Positions 9,601-15,346 of a DNA stretch of 15,394 nt are shown piece by piece. This DNA is from CAVZLD01 sp964522605 (GTDB lineage Bacteria; Planctomycetota; Planctomycetia; Pirellulales; Pirellulaceae), in the NCBI GenBank assembly GCA_964522605.1, contig CAZFWV010000148.1, positions 1 to 15,394 on the forward strand. Direction: 5' to 3'. The translations under genes and the position numbers were made by a program. Positions within the stretch are counted from its first letter, which is position 1. Each line of letters begins with the position of its first letter. The notes beneath the pieces were generated by a model, which saw only the letters and a program-made list of their open reading frames with translations, made no database searches and was not told where the DNA came from.

Positions 9601-10021
9601 GGATGGCGATGGCGACTTCACGACGGGAGACTTCGTCCTCGCGCTTCAGGATGGCGGGTACGAGCAGGGGCCCCTTGTCAGAGCGGAACCAGTACCCGAA
9701 CCTGCATCGATCCTCCTGCTCTGTCTGTCCGTGATTGCCTTTTCAGGCATGCGACCAATCCTCAAGAACCCCAAGAATGCCAAACACACTTTCCATCGAT
9801 CCAAATCGAAGCGATCCCGCGGACGCATGCGTTCTTTTGAAAGCCTCGAAAAACGTGAGTTGCTGACCTTTATCTCCCAGATCGGTGGAACGCAAGCCGT
9901 CTACATTCCGGACAACCTGGTCCCCGCAGTTGACGCAGCTGGCAACACCTACATCGGTGGTCGTTTCTCGGGCACTGCCGATTTCGATCCAGGGCCTAAT
10001 ACGAGACCATTATCCAAGTGA
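6605..10021 (+). CDS. PEP-CTERM protein with choice-of-anchor R-like and dockerin-like domains; 3' end fused to a second gene
   Basis: The frame is open from 6470 to the TGA at 10019-10021 (residues counted from 6470). ATG 6605 has a good RBS, but a clear signal peptide (LVCGLMLLAIQVIGLSEAWA, cut before IEF) only begins about residue 143. GTG 6848 or 6827 would place it at the N-terminus, and a palindrome sits between, so the true start is uncertain. About 165-775 is a Gly-, Asp- and beta-rich region of unknown function. About 780-943 resembles the choice-of-anchor R domain (WAGQSFYTGDHAYDLRSI, then YWFVLGTHSGSLVWSY). About 948-1066 holds four EF-hand-like loops, including GDANLDGEFDSGDL and GDWDGDGDFTTGDF. 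VPEPAS at 1075-1080 plus a hydrophobic stretch (about 1081-1092) is a PEP-CTERM sorting signal. Export and surface sorting are inferred from known exosortase-type processing. The natural end is probably near residue 1093; the remainder belongs to another gene (LEPR-XLL leader). Biological role is unknown. Confidence 0.8.
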   Translation: MKCKWIPCTANGKFLAGRRKFRQGEGVAGGRAKRCPSCGKAGASLRSAASHPSPLVAALPHCVYCQPHLTGRYFVELPEPPVQIPRSRPDKPREFPGQRILVCGLMLLAIQVIGLSEAWAIEFRQNVAFSTANQNPWSPGEAFERSWVFDDLQSEFDVSLPTVDFDPVKTALRALDGVLGTGIGDLLGVGVSIGGSVKGKAGVEFGYHVNGGRFHMNYPGRSSLDFTTYRDSGAIAIGRDSQVTTDFLPGLSAPFDPSRVIGSPISLRGGGGYDLRDLPGTGFETFEMPSFGTEFPYAAAWADLFVSANAGAFMEINAILDKLTVRAPAIGVDERVRLAEVNWGGIYIAGEKQLGVPFGQPIEIPGVGELTLSYPDVTVTSGPVEAEGVLRGTSSKPILSLQAQLEKLVPVIGGILSNEIGPFGYTIVETLGGPTLSLYQDIQFTPQPRVELAFSTPVLHRQANGQLIPTNRINVALGESFDLQPMFGAADVIEVQPTYHLNNTFYNEIGLALGVDFDVDALELKTPVADLGPAFHADLTFSDLIRVKLADFQFQMPLNPVVARRFSLNTVNPTTQFEGARFTLRSAQLLSENPATGRSNYRLSVEDTTQGKIHSLDVTGVRSEFFGAPELDFQLLLETDDDVIVTDPATGTPLANLGRYLCVSCNYDYSEYFGTPIDLDTPEQTLFINPFFDFPSGIIDVDSDPLLSQNNYFRTSNSLNLGIEPIVSERLSEPVNVLFSNLAEPERDQSPIGVGAEEYWAGQSFYTGDHAYDLRSIRAMVAETSEGSDVVARLYRVAEDGQTIGELMTTLSVSELSAEIQDAVFLPDEDVLLDANSIYWFVLGTHSGSLVWSYEDTALGMSQNTYGPGSLSLFADSSDAGENWIYYSLLNPYRLQINASIHPWSPGDFGQDGQLDNLDIDQLSGAVREGLHPLDFDLTGDGLVDQNDRDFWVHNLKGTFYGDANLDGEFDSGDLVAVLAMGRYEDPIDGNAGWLEGDWDGDGDFTTGDFVLALQDGGYEQGPLVRAEPVPEPASILLLCLSVIAFSGMRPILKNPKNAKHTFHRSKSKRSRGRMRSFESLEKRELLTFISQIGGTQAVYIPDNLVPAVDAAGNTYIGGRFSGTADFDPGPNTRPLSK
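6672..6767. repeat. Long imperfect palindrome (REP/MITE-like element)
   Basis: The left arm 6672-6716 and right arm 6724-6767 are inverted copies of about 45 bp with about six mismatches and one extra G, around a 7-nt loop GCGGGAA (6717-6723). The arms begin and end with AAGGGGAAGG and its complement; the inner part is GCCCCAGCT/AGCTGGGGC. Several mismatches would be G-U pairs in RNA, so a transcript could fold as one long hairpin. It is GC-rich and lies upstream of the signal peptide of the PEP-CTERM gene. It looks like a dispersed palindromic element, but only one copy is present in this window. Confidence 0.75.
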
Positions 10022-10112
10022 ATTGGACACCGCCTTCGTCGCCAGTTACGATCCGCAAGGGGCGCTGCGGTGGGTGCGTGGTTTCGATTTCGAAGGAGTC
10101 ACTTCGGGCGGG
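9749..10112 (+). pseudogene. 5' remnant of a LEPR-XLL surface protein with a beta-propeller repeat
   Basis: From ATG 9749 the frame of the preceding PEP-CTERM gene continues into a typical planctomycete N-terminus: a Lys/Arg-rich segment (HRSKSKRSRGRMR), then FESLEKRELL at about 9836-9865, the LEPR-XLL type motif of exported proteins. AVDAAGNTYIGGRFSGTADFDPGPN follows, the first blade of an SBBP-type beta-propeller repeat. At the TGA at 10019 the frame breaks, and the repeat resumes in the next frame from 10020 (ELDTAFVASYDPQGALRWVRGFD, to about 10112), as if one base were gained or two lost. Full-length relatives have many more repeats; here only about 120 residues remain. ATG 9827 is an alternative start. 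Neither start has a convincing RBS. Homology to LEPR-XLL and SBBP families is from memory of the motifs. Confidence 0.7.
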
Positions 10113-10117
10113 AGCAG

Positions 10118-10305
10118 TTCTACTTCTCGAGCTTCGCCGCCGAAAGATGCCGAGATCTCCGCACTTCGAAGTTGCGCGTAGGCCCGATGGACTTTCGCGT
10201 CGCGTCGCATCGATTGTCTTGGCAAACGAAATGGTTCTGCTCACGCGGAATCGTGGCCATTTCGAACGCGTTCCCGGGCTGCGATTCGAAGATTGGCCGG
10301 CATAG
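10118..10305 (+). pseudogene. C-terminal remnant of a VapC/PIN-domain toxin gene
   Basis: Two frames together spell the C-terminal third of a VapC ribonuclease. In one frame, about 10118-10207 gives FAAERCRDLRTSKLRVGPMD, then FRVAS. In another, 10204-10302 gives VASIVLANEMVLLTRNRGHF and then ERVPGLRFEDW, ending at TAG 10303-10305. The sequence around 10196-10208 contains GTCGC twice in tandem; removing one copy joins the two frames exactly at RVASIVLA. The conserved Asp of GPMD and the TRN of the PIN C-terminal motif survive. The N-terminal half with the other catalytic acids is absent, as is any vapB antitoxin gene, so it cannot be functional. It abuts the end of the beta-propeller remnant at about 10112-10118, implying a deletion or recombination junction there. 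Confidence 0.7.
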
Positions 10306-10664
10306 CCCGAAATGTCGTGTTTGCTCAGGTGCAAGCGACGACAAACTGTATGCCGACATTTTGCCTGACATTTATTGCATAAGGTGGGCGTGTGTCGCGG
10401 AGAAGTGGCCGAAGTACCGCAAGCCTACTGGACGGTGGAAGTACCTCGCGTGGGTGACATTTGAGACCCACACCCGTGCGAGAGACGCAGTTATTTTTTC
10501 GGCGCGAAACTGCCTGAGTCCGTCGAACCTGGGTGTCAAACGCGTGCGAAGTGAGATTGTCCAGAAAACTGGAATCGGGTCTCGTCCGCTAAACACCTCG
10601 GCGCGGCGCTTGCCGTATTCAAACTAACTTTGAACCCGTGCCTTTCCCCGCTTTGGGGGCTCCG

Positions 10665-10711
10665 CCGCACGCAGTGCCTGTCCTGGGGTTGGGGGGGCCC
10701 CAGATGTGCGG
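10665..10711. repeat. Two-step hairpin in the leader of the PcfJ-like gene
   Basis: An outer stem CCGCAC (10665-10670) with GTGCGG (10706-10711) encloses an inner stem CTGGGG (10683-10688) with CCCCAG (10698-10703). The loop of the inner stem is a G-tract. It ends 56 bp before the proposed ATG. It could be part of a repeat element or an RNA structure; function is unknown. Confidence 0.4.
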
Positions 10712-10754
10712 GTTGTAGGTGGGGGTGCCGAGTCGATACGCTGGAGGGCCGCAC

Positions 10755-10759
10755 GGAGG
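10755..10759 (+). promoter_or_regulatory. Ribosome binding site that fixes the PcfJ-like start
   Basis: GGAGG at 10755-10759 lies 8 nt before ATG 10768, a near-ideal Shine-Dalgarno. It selects this start over the upstream in-frame ATG at 10630, whose N-terminal extension is Trp/Cys/Gly-rich and unlike protein. Confidence 0.7.
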
Positions 10760-10767
10760 ATGCGAAA

Positions 10768-12114
10768 ATGACTCGGATGTCGACGGTCAAGAAATGGAAG
10801 CGGTATGGACTCGTCCATTATGACGAAGACCAGGGAAAACTGATCGTTGCAAGACCTTGGGGCTTGCTCTGTTTGAATGCGAACCCGTTCCACGCCACGG
10901 GGATTGATCTGCAGCATGGGTGCGAGTGGATCGACTTGCCGAACCTGCGGTTGGATCTTCGCGGTCCGCTTCAGCAAATCCGCGAGCTGAAACAGCGACG
11001 CAGGTGGGATGAGACACTCAGCGACTACACGGCAGTTGTCCCTTTGGTTGTCGATCCGGAATCCGCGATTGCGGCCCTCGCCTGGAGAGACTTCTTTCAG
11101 GATGTGGGTGGAATCGAACTCTGCCTACGGGCCGCAAGATTCCATCCGAGTGTTCAATATTCCGCGCTCCGATACCTCACAATCAACACGCGTCTAGCGG
11201 CTCTCGCTGATCATAATCCCGGCCTCTTTCTGGGCGTTTTGCTCCAAGCCGATTCCTGGACATGTAACCCTCCGACACGGAGAATCCGTCTGCAGGCATT
11301 GCTGCAGGGGAAACAACGAGATCTCGCGACGCGGCTCGGGTTTTCGGCGGACGCCTGTCGCGTCTTGTCTCGGATGGATCCGCATTGCTTAACGGCAAGA
11401 CGATGGAACCGCTTTCGACGCGCATGGAATCGGTCTCGCCGAGTTCGAAGCATTGCGCGTCATCTACCTAGGTTGCCCCAATTGGTGCTTGATCTCCTCA
11501 GCCTGCCCCAAAGCCTGAATGTGCTCGATAGCCGTGTTTTCCACGAAATGGCGAGATCCCCCTGGGAGACGCAAGGCGTCGGATCGTCGCGATTCATCCG
11601 TTGGTTAACGCGAGTCCTTGACGCCAAGAAGGGCAGTTCGCTTCCAGACTGCTATCGCGTTCGCACTTGGAAGCAATTCAAGAATACGATTTGTCATGTC
11701 ACTTCGTTCCTACCGGTGCCCGCTTCGCCGCTCGACGAAGTGACTTCGTTTCCGCCGCCGCCCGTGCCTGGCGAAACCGACTACATCGAGCCGATCCGGG
11801 ATATGGTCGATCTCTGCCGAGAAGCTGTTTTCATGAAGAATTGCTGTCTATCGTATGCCTCAATGGTGACCGCGCGAAAGGCATACTTCTTCCGAACGCT
11901 TCCCCTGTTCGGCATGCAACGCAGCACGGTTTTGCTCTGCCCAACTATGGAAAATGGTCGGCGCATCTGGGAGGTGGCGGAAGCGCGAACCAGGCATAAC
12001 ATTCCGTGTACGGACCTGACTCTGAGAGCTCTTCAATGTTTCTTCGAACAACAACAATTCATCTTCCGACGCGATGTCCCACTGAGTTGCGAATCATCGT
12101 CCGACCTGGACTAG
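10768..12114 (+). CDS. PcfJ-like protein
   Basis: The 448-residue product starts at ATG 10768 on the strength of the GGAGG site. The N-terminal two thirds is Arg- and Trp-rich, mostly helical and unrecognised; it includes a basic stretch (about 211-232, RRWNRFRRAWNRSRRVRS). From about residue 339 it resembles the C-terminal part of PcfJ-like proteins: IRDMVDLCREAVFMKNCCLS followed by YASMV (the relatives' glutamate-glycine-methionine...CV.SY pattern), then an aromatic YFFRT, a beta hairpin ending RRIWEVAEART, and RHNIPC (RN..P). PcfJ was named from conjugative plasmid pCF10, but its biochemical function is not established to my knowledge, and planctomycetes carry chromosomal copies. It is not in an operon; it is convergent with the kinase gene ending at 12287. 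The neighbouring decayed genes are consistent with an accessory locus. Family assignment is moderate, and no activity is claimed. Confidence 0.6.
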   Translation: MTRMSTVKKWKRYGLVHYDEDQGKLIVARPWGLLCLNANPFHATGIDLQHGCEWIDLPNLRLDLRGPLQQIRELKQRRRWDETLSDYTAVVPLVVDPESAIAALAWRDFFQDVGGIELCLRAARFHPSVQYSALRYLTINTRLAALADHNPGLFLGVLLQADSWTCNPPTRRIRLQALLQGKQRDLATRLGFSADACRVLSRMDPHCLTARRWNRFRRAWNRSRRVRSIARHLPRLPQLVLDLLSLPQSLNVLDSRVFHEMARSPWETQGVGSSRFIRWLTRVLDAKKGSSLPDCYRVRTWKQFKNTICHVTSFLPVPASPLDEVTSFPPPPVPGETDYIEPIRDMVDLCREAVFMKNCCLSYASMVTARKAYFFRTLPLFGMQRSTVLLCPTMENGRRIWEVAEARTRHNIPCTDLTLRALQCFFEQQQFIFRRDVPLSCESSSDLD

Positions 12115-12286
12115 CGCGCATTTCAGAAATTATTTGCGGGATTGGATGGCGGTGCGCAATGCTGCTGCTGCTCGCCGATCCGCCGGGGCATTGTGGCGTT
12201 TCGCCTTCCGTCGAAACAAAGACAAGCAGGTTTTTGATGGGCTTCAGAACCGGCATTGCAGCGTCCCAGTCGATCCGATTCGTCCG

Positions 12287-13798
12287 TCACGCGCGCTGAC
12301 GGATCAACACGAGCGTCCAGATTCCTAATGGCAGCGTGATCGGCCATGCTGCGGTGAGCGGAATCAGTCCCAGAATCGCAGCAATGCGCGGCAGCAAATC
12401 CTTCGTTGGCCGGCAAGTCGCGACCCCATTCGAAGTACGGCCCGATAATCTCTGAGTACGGAGTTCCGTCGAGTGTTCCGGAATGCTGCCAGCATTGCGA
12501 TCAACGGGTCCTGCTTCACGTGTCGATTGCCCCGCGATGATCATCAAGATGCCGGTCGAAATTGCCATACACTGCAAAATAAAGATCGAAATTGCGACGC
12601 CGTCGTGGCGGAAGAATGAGTCGAAATGATAGGTGTCGACAAATACGCCGAACTGAAGCAATATGGTCAGGACTGCAGACGTAATCATGAGAAGGCCCAT
12701 CACCGTGAGTATTCGATTTGCGAGGAAGACCGGATTGCGAGCTGCTAGTGAGTCCTGGGTCTGGCCAGATCGCAAGGTAGCATTCCAGTCGCCCATCGAA
12801 GCGGATGGGGTTGTCGCGGTTGTGTTCTGTACGACTTCGACATCCGTCTTTACTTCATTTACCTGTTGATATCGCTGTGATGGCTCCTCCGCCAGCGCGC
12901 GCAACACGATCTCATCCAATCGAACATCAATTTCGACCTTTCGCGACGGCGGTGCGAAGTGGCCTGCCGGTACATCGCCCGTTAACATTTCGTAGATGAC
13001 TACGCCAAGCGAATAGATGTCGGCGCGATGGTCGACGCGCTTGGTGTCGCGAAGTTGTTCCGGTGCCATATAGCGAAGCGTGCCAATGATCTGATGAGTA
13101 TCCGTAAGAGATGCCGCTTCGTCGGCGTATGGCGCGATCCGGTCATGGAGTATCAATTTTGATAGGCCGAAGTCGGCGATTTTGATTCGGCCCTGTTTGT
13201 TGAGCAAAATGTTTTCTGGCTTGATATCGCGATGCATTACGCCCGCATCGTGAGCGTATTGCAGCGCCTCGCAGATTTGCGTAACGATCGCCAGGCTCTC
13301 CTTGGGCTTCAGACAGCCCGTTTGCATCGTCTGTCGCAGCGTCGCACCATCGACGAATTCCATAATGAAGTAGAACAGCCCGTTGGCCTTGCCGAAGTCG
13401 TGGATCGCGACGATTCCAGGGTGATTTAAGCGCGCCATCGATTTCGCTTCCCGCGTAAAGCGTTCGGCGAATGCGGGATCTTGGCTGACTTCTGGCGGCA
13501 GAATCTTTACCGCGACAAAACGGTCCAGATTCGGCTGACGAGCCTTATAGACTGCGCCCATCCCGCCCGCTCCGAGAAATTCCAGAATCTCCAGCTGCGG
13601 AAAGAGTTTGGCGACTTCTTCTGCCGGCGGTGGAACAAATCGCTCTGCTGCCGCCCGGCTGGCTGCGGCTTCGCATTCCGCGGCCGATTTTTCTTGATTC
13701 TCAAAGCCCAAATCGATCAGACACCGCGGGCAATGCCCGCCAGGTGCATCGGGCGGGATCGGGGCACCACAGGTGGAGCAACATCGAGATTCAGCCAT
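12287..13798 (-). CDS. Ser/Thr protein kinase with N-terminal zinc ribbon and C-terminal membrane segments
   Basis: The 503-residue product starts at ATG 13798, with GGGAG 9 nt upstream (13808-13812). Residues 6-26 form a zinc-ribbon: C7..C10 and C23..C26. The kinase domain covers about 70-325: Gly loop GAGGMGAVYKA (76-86), K98 in VAVKIL, HRD with D191, N196, DFG with D209, and GTLRYMAPEQL in the activation segment. All catalytic residues are intact. A linker leads to hydrophobic segments at about 363-386, 400-423 and 468-498. The last carries PLGIWTLVLI, like the PxGIW.L tail common in planctomycete membrane proteins. The protein ends soon after, possibly a slightly shortened tail. The active site is expected in the cytoplasm. 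Its partner is probably the ECF sigma factor encoded upstream on the same strand, 343 bp away, in the known ECF-kinase arrangement; an operon is not certain given repeats in the gap. Confidence 0.93.
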   Translation of the reverse strand: MAESRCCSTCGAPIPPDAPGGHCPRCLIDLGFENQEKSAAECEAAASRAAAERFVPPPAEEVAKLFPQLEILEFLGAGGMGAVYKARQPNLDRFVAVKILPPEVSQDPAFAERFTREAKSMARLNHPGIVAIHDFGKANGLFYFIMEFVDGATLRQTMQTGCLKPKESLAIVTQICEALQYAHDAGVMHRDIKPENILLNKQGRIKIADFGLSKLILHDRIAPYADEAASLTDTHQIIGTLRYMAPEQLRDTKRVDHRADIYSLGVVIYEMLTGDVPAGHFAPPSRKVEIDVRLDEIVLRALAEEPSQRYQQVNEVKTDVEVVQNTTATTPSASMGDWNATLRSGQTQDSLAARNPVFLANRILTVMGLLMITSAVLTILLQFGVFVDTYHFDSFFRHDGVAISIFILQCMAISTGILMIIAGQSTREAGPVDRNAGSIPEHSTELRTQRLSGRTSNGVATCRPTKDLLPRIAAILGLIPLTAAWPITLPLGIWTLVLIRQRA

Positions 13799-13921
13799 GG
13801 ACGGGTTCTCCCGGAATTTTACACTCTCATGCTCTACCTGGTACTAAAGCAATTGGCCGAAGACGTGACGCGCCGAAATCAATTTGAGCTTATTTCCTTC
13901 TTGCTCGCCCCTCGTTCGAGG

Positions 13922-14097
13922 AGGTCGCGCGGCTTTTGGTGCGTGCTAAACCCACGGCCTACGGCCGTGCGACCCTAATAGGCTCTGCCGATCCGGCGAG
14001 ATTTGCTCCATCGCAACCCGAAGCATGAGCGAGGGAGATCGTGGCGGGAGAGTGATTTGACCTCTTATGAGGCCGAAAGGCAAAAGCCACGCGACCT
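13922..14097. repeat. Inverted-repeat-bounded element (possible MITE) between ECF and kinase
   Basis: AGGTCGCGCGGCTTTTG (13922-13938) and CAAAAGCCACGCGACCT (14081-14097) are inverted copies with one mismatch in 17, enclosing about 142 bp. The interior holds the perfect hairpin CACGGCC/GGCCGTG and no coding potential. It resembles a small non-autonomous element or a cluster of palindromic repeats. No target-site duplication was identified. Confidence 0.55.
13953..13969. repeat. Short perfect GC-rich hairpin (REP-like)
   Basis: CACGGCC (13953-13959) and GGCCGTG (13963-13969) form a perfect 7-bp stem with a 3-nt TAC loop. No T-run follows on either strand, so a terminator is unlikely. Confidence 0.55.
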
Positions 14098-14141
14098 GCG
14101 AGCCAGCGGGGCAGAAGCCGCGCTACACGTCCTCGTAGCCT

Positions 14142-14897
14142 CTAACGCTCCAAAGCCTGGAATAGATCGGCAAGTTCGTCGTCGACTTCCGTCGGATCGG
14201 CCAAGGTCCGAGCCACCTCCTCGCGCAGCAGAAATCGGTAGCGTTGGCGCATCCGGTGAGCCGCTTGCCTTGCAGCTTCCGTACTGATCCCCAGTTCGGC
14301 AGCCAACTGTGCATAGGGTAATCGCTTTCTGTCGGTCGATAGGCAATCGCTGAGCAATTCGAATTGTCGCGTCTTGCCTTGCCGGGTGTACTCGTCGGCT
14401 AGGCGGTCGAGCACCCGCTTGAGCATTGTCAACGCCCACTGCCGGTGAAAGTGCCGCTCGGCCGTGAATTCATCCGTTGGCTCTCGATCGATGTGTCCCC
14501 CTGCATGGGCTGCATCGAGTGACAGTGGTTGACGGCCACCACCGCGCTTCTTTGCAAGTGCTCGATCTCGTTCATTCGACAAGAAGTGATCGATACACGA
14601 AAGCAGGAACGAACGGAATCGACCCCGCTGTGGATTGGCGATCCCCAGGGTTCGTTTTTCGATTAGATGCGCGAAAAATGCCTGTGTCAGGTCTTGCGCA
14701 TCGGCATCAGAAAAACCACGGCGCCGAACGAATGAGTAGAGCGGATGCCAGTAGATCTGACAGAGTTGTGAAAGCGCCGCGGCGGATTCCTCACGATGGG
14801 TTCCTCCGGCCGCCAGCACAACGCTCCATTGGGTTGTCACGAATTGTTGCCGCGGCTGAGGAGGCTGCTTGTCGGATGGAGATTCCGGAGTTGCCAC
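14142..14897 (-). CDS. ECF-type sigma factor of the planctomycete kinase-linked kind
   Basis: The 251-residue product starts at GTG 14897; an in-frame stop lies shortly upstream, and no strong Shine-Dalgarno is seen. FVTTQWSVVLAA (19-30) is the N-terminal signature of a planctomycete ECF group. Sigma region 2 covers about 42-118, with YWHPLYSFVRRRGFSDADAQ (49-68) and the DLTQAFF core after it, and RGRFRSFLLSCIDHFLSNERD in 91-111. Region 4 lies at about 154-232, with the helix-turn-helix around PYAQLAAELGISTEAARQAA (194-213) and RMRQRYRFLLREEVA after it. A short acidic tail ends ELADLFQALER. It differs from the ECF at 2841 in length and signature, so the two are not recent duplicates. It is expected to direct RNA polymerase to unknown target promoters and to be governed by the downstream zinc-ribbon kinase (inference from gene order). 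Confidence 0.92.
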   Translation of the reverse strand: MATPESPSDKQPPQPRQQFVTTQWSVVLAAGGTHREESAAALSQLCQIYWHPLYSFVRRRGFSDADAQDLTQAFFAHLIEKRTLGIANPQRGRFRSFLLSCIDHFLSNERDRALAKKRGGGRQPLSLDAAHAGGHIDREPTDEFTAERHFHRQWALTMLKRVLDRLADEYTRQGKTRQFELLSDCLSTDRKRLPYAQLAAELGISTEAARQAAHRMRQRYRFLLREEVARTLADPTEVDDELADLFQALER

Positions 14898-15083
14898 GTG
14901 AGGTGAAGTCCGTGTGCCGTGATTCTGCTAACCCAACAACAGTCTTCATCTTCCTGACTCGAACGCTCTGTTTCAATTCCAAGCAGAGGATTTTCATTAA
15001 GCCCGGTGCACGTGAGCATTTTGCAGATTCTGGCTGCAGCTCAAGTCGACCGGAGAATTCGGAGATTTCGGGCATTCCCCTGC

Positions 15084-15181
15084 AGGCCGACTTGTCTCAA
15101 GTCGGCACGCTTGCCAACCCTGCGAACTGGATAGGAATCGGCCGGCAGACGCATCAATGCCGACTTGGGACAATTTGGCCT
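15084..15181. repeat. Inverted pair of a 24-bp palindromic repeat
   Basis: The 24 bp at 15084-15107 and the reverse complement of 15158-15181 agree at 21 of 24 positions. The left copy itself contains a perfect hairpin, GCCGACTTG (15086-15094) with CAAGTCGGC (15098-15106), loop TCT. The right copy has the same core with a degenerate partner arm. The two copies enclose 50 bp with no coding potential. It resembles a dispersed intergenic repeat or small MITE. Confidence 0.65.
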
Positions 15182-15251
15182 ACTTCTGCGAGGACGACCA
15201 AGATGGGCCACAGTTCAACTTCTCAGGGCCGAATCCGGTCCTCTCGTTTAA

Positions 15252-15320
15252 CCGCGTGCCCAGCGGGCCGCGGAAGATTCGCCCTCCCCGTGGGGCGACG
15301 TCCGCGCGGTGAAACGCGGA
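15252..15320. repeat. Cluster of three consecutive GC-rich hairpins
   Basis: Hairpin one: CCGCG (15252-15256) and GCCC (15258-15261) pair with GGGC (15265-15268) and CGCGG (15269-15273), with one bulged T. Hairpin two: TCGCCC (15279-15284) with GGGCGA (15293-15298). Hairpin three: TCCGCG (15301-15306) with CGCGGA (15315-15320). No T-run follows. They end 26 bp before the possible gene start at 15347 and may be REP-type repeats or an RNA leader. Confidence 0.55.
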
Positions 15321-15346
15321 AATTGCTTCTGAGGCGTTCCTTAGGG

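Larger units (their letters stand above)
10306..10767. other. Spacer without a recognisable gene, upstream of the PcfJ-like gene
   Basis: About 460 bp. The frame running through to 10627 gives a Cys-, Trp- and Arg-rich product with no recognisable motif and is probably not coding. A small stem GTGGGT/ACCCAC (10450-10455, 10466-10471) and a T-run near 10492-10498 are seen but weak. The segment 10650-10730 is very G-rich on this strand. Confidence 0.5.
13799..14141. other. Spacer between ECF and kinase genes, repeat-rich
   Basis: 343 bp without a supported gene lies between the ECF stop and the kinase start on the minus strand. The first 120 bp next to the kinase start is plain sequence and may hold a kinase promoter. 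The remainder contains the inverted repeat and the hairpin listed separately. Confidence 0.6.
14898..15346. other. Non-coding right-hand region with inverted repeats
   Basis: About 450 bp upstream of the minus-strand ECF gene without a supported gene. It should contain the ECF promoter; a TTGAAA (minus strand, 14976-14971) with a weak GAAGAT 17 bp further on is the best candidate and is unconvincing. The right half consists largely of the palindromic repeats listed separately. Confidence 0.55.

Noticed and set aside
10482..10498. Small stem TGCG/CGCA followed by a T-run as a terminator
   Set aside because: A four-base stem with a gap before the T-run is too weak to call, and no gene ends just upstream.
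10372..10596. 74-codon minus-strand ORF upstream of the PcfJ-like gene
   Set aside because: No motif, no ribosome binding site, and no supporting context.
10070..10627. 185-codon plus-strand ORF read as an intact gene
   Set aside because: Its only recognisable part is the middle of a VapC that continues in another frame; the rest matches nothing, so it is treated as a pseudogene segment.
13481..13978. 165-codon plus-strand ORF overlapping the kinase N-terminus
   Set aside because: It is antisense to the zinc ribbon and Gly loop of a well-supported kinase gene.
14791..15075. 94-codon minus-strand ORF upstream of the ECF gene
   Set aside because: It overlaps the conserved ECF N-terminus in a different frame and shows no recognisable motif.
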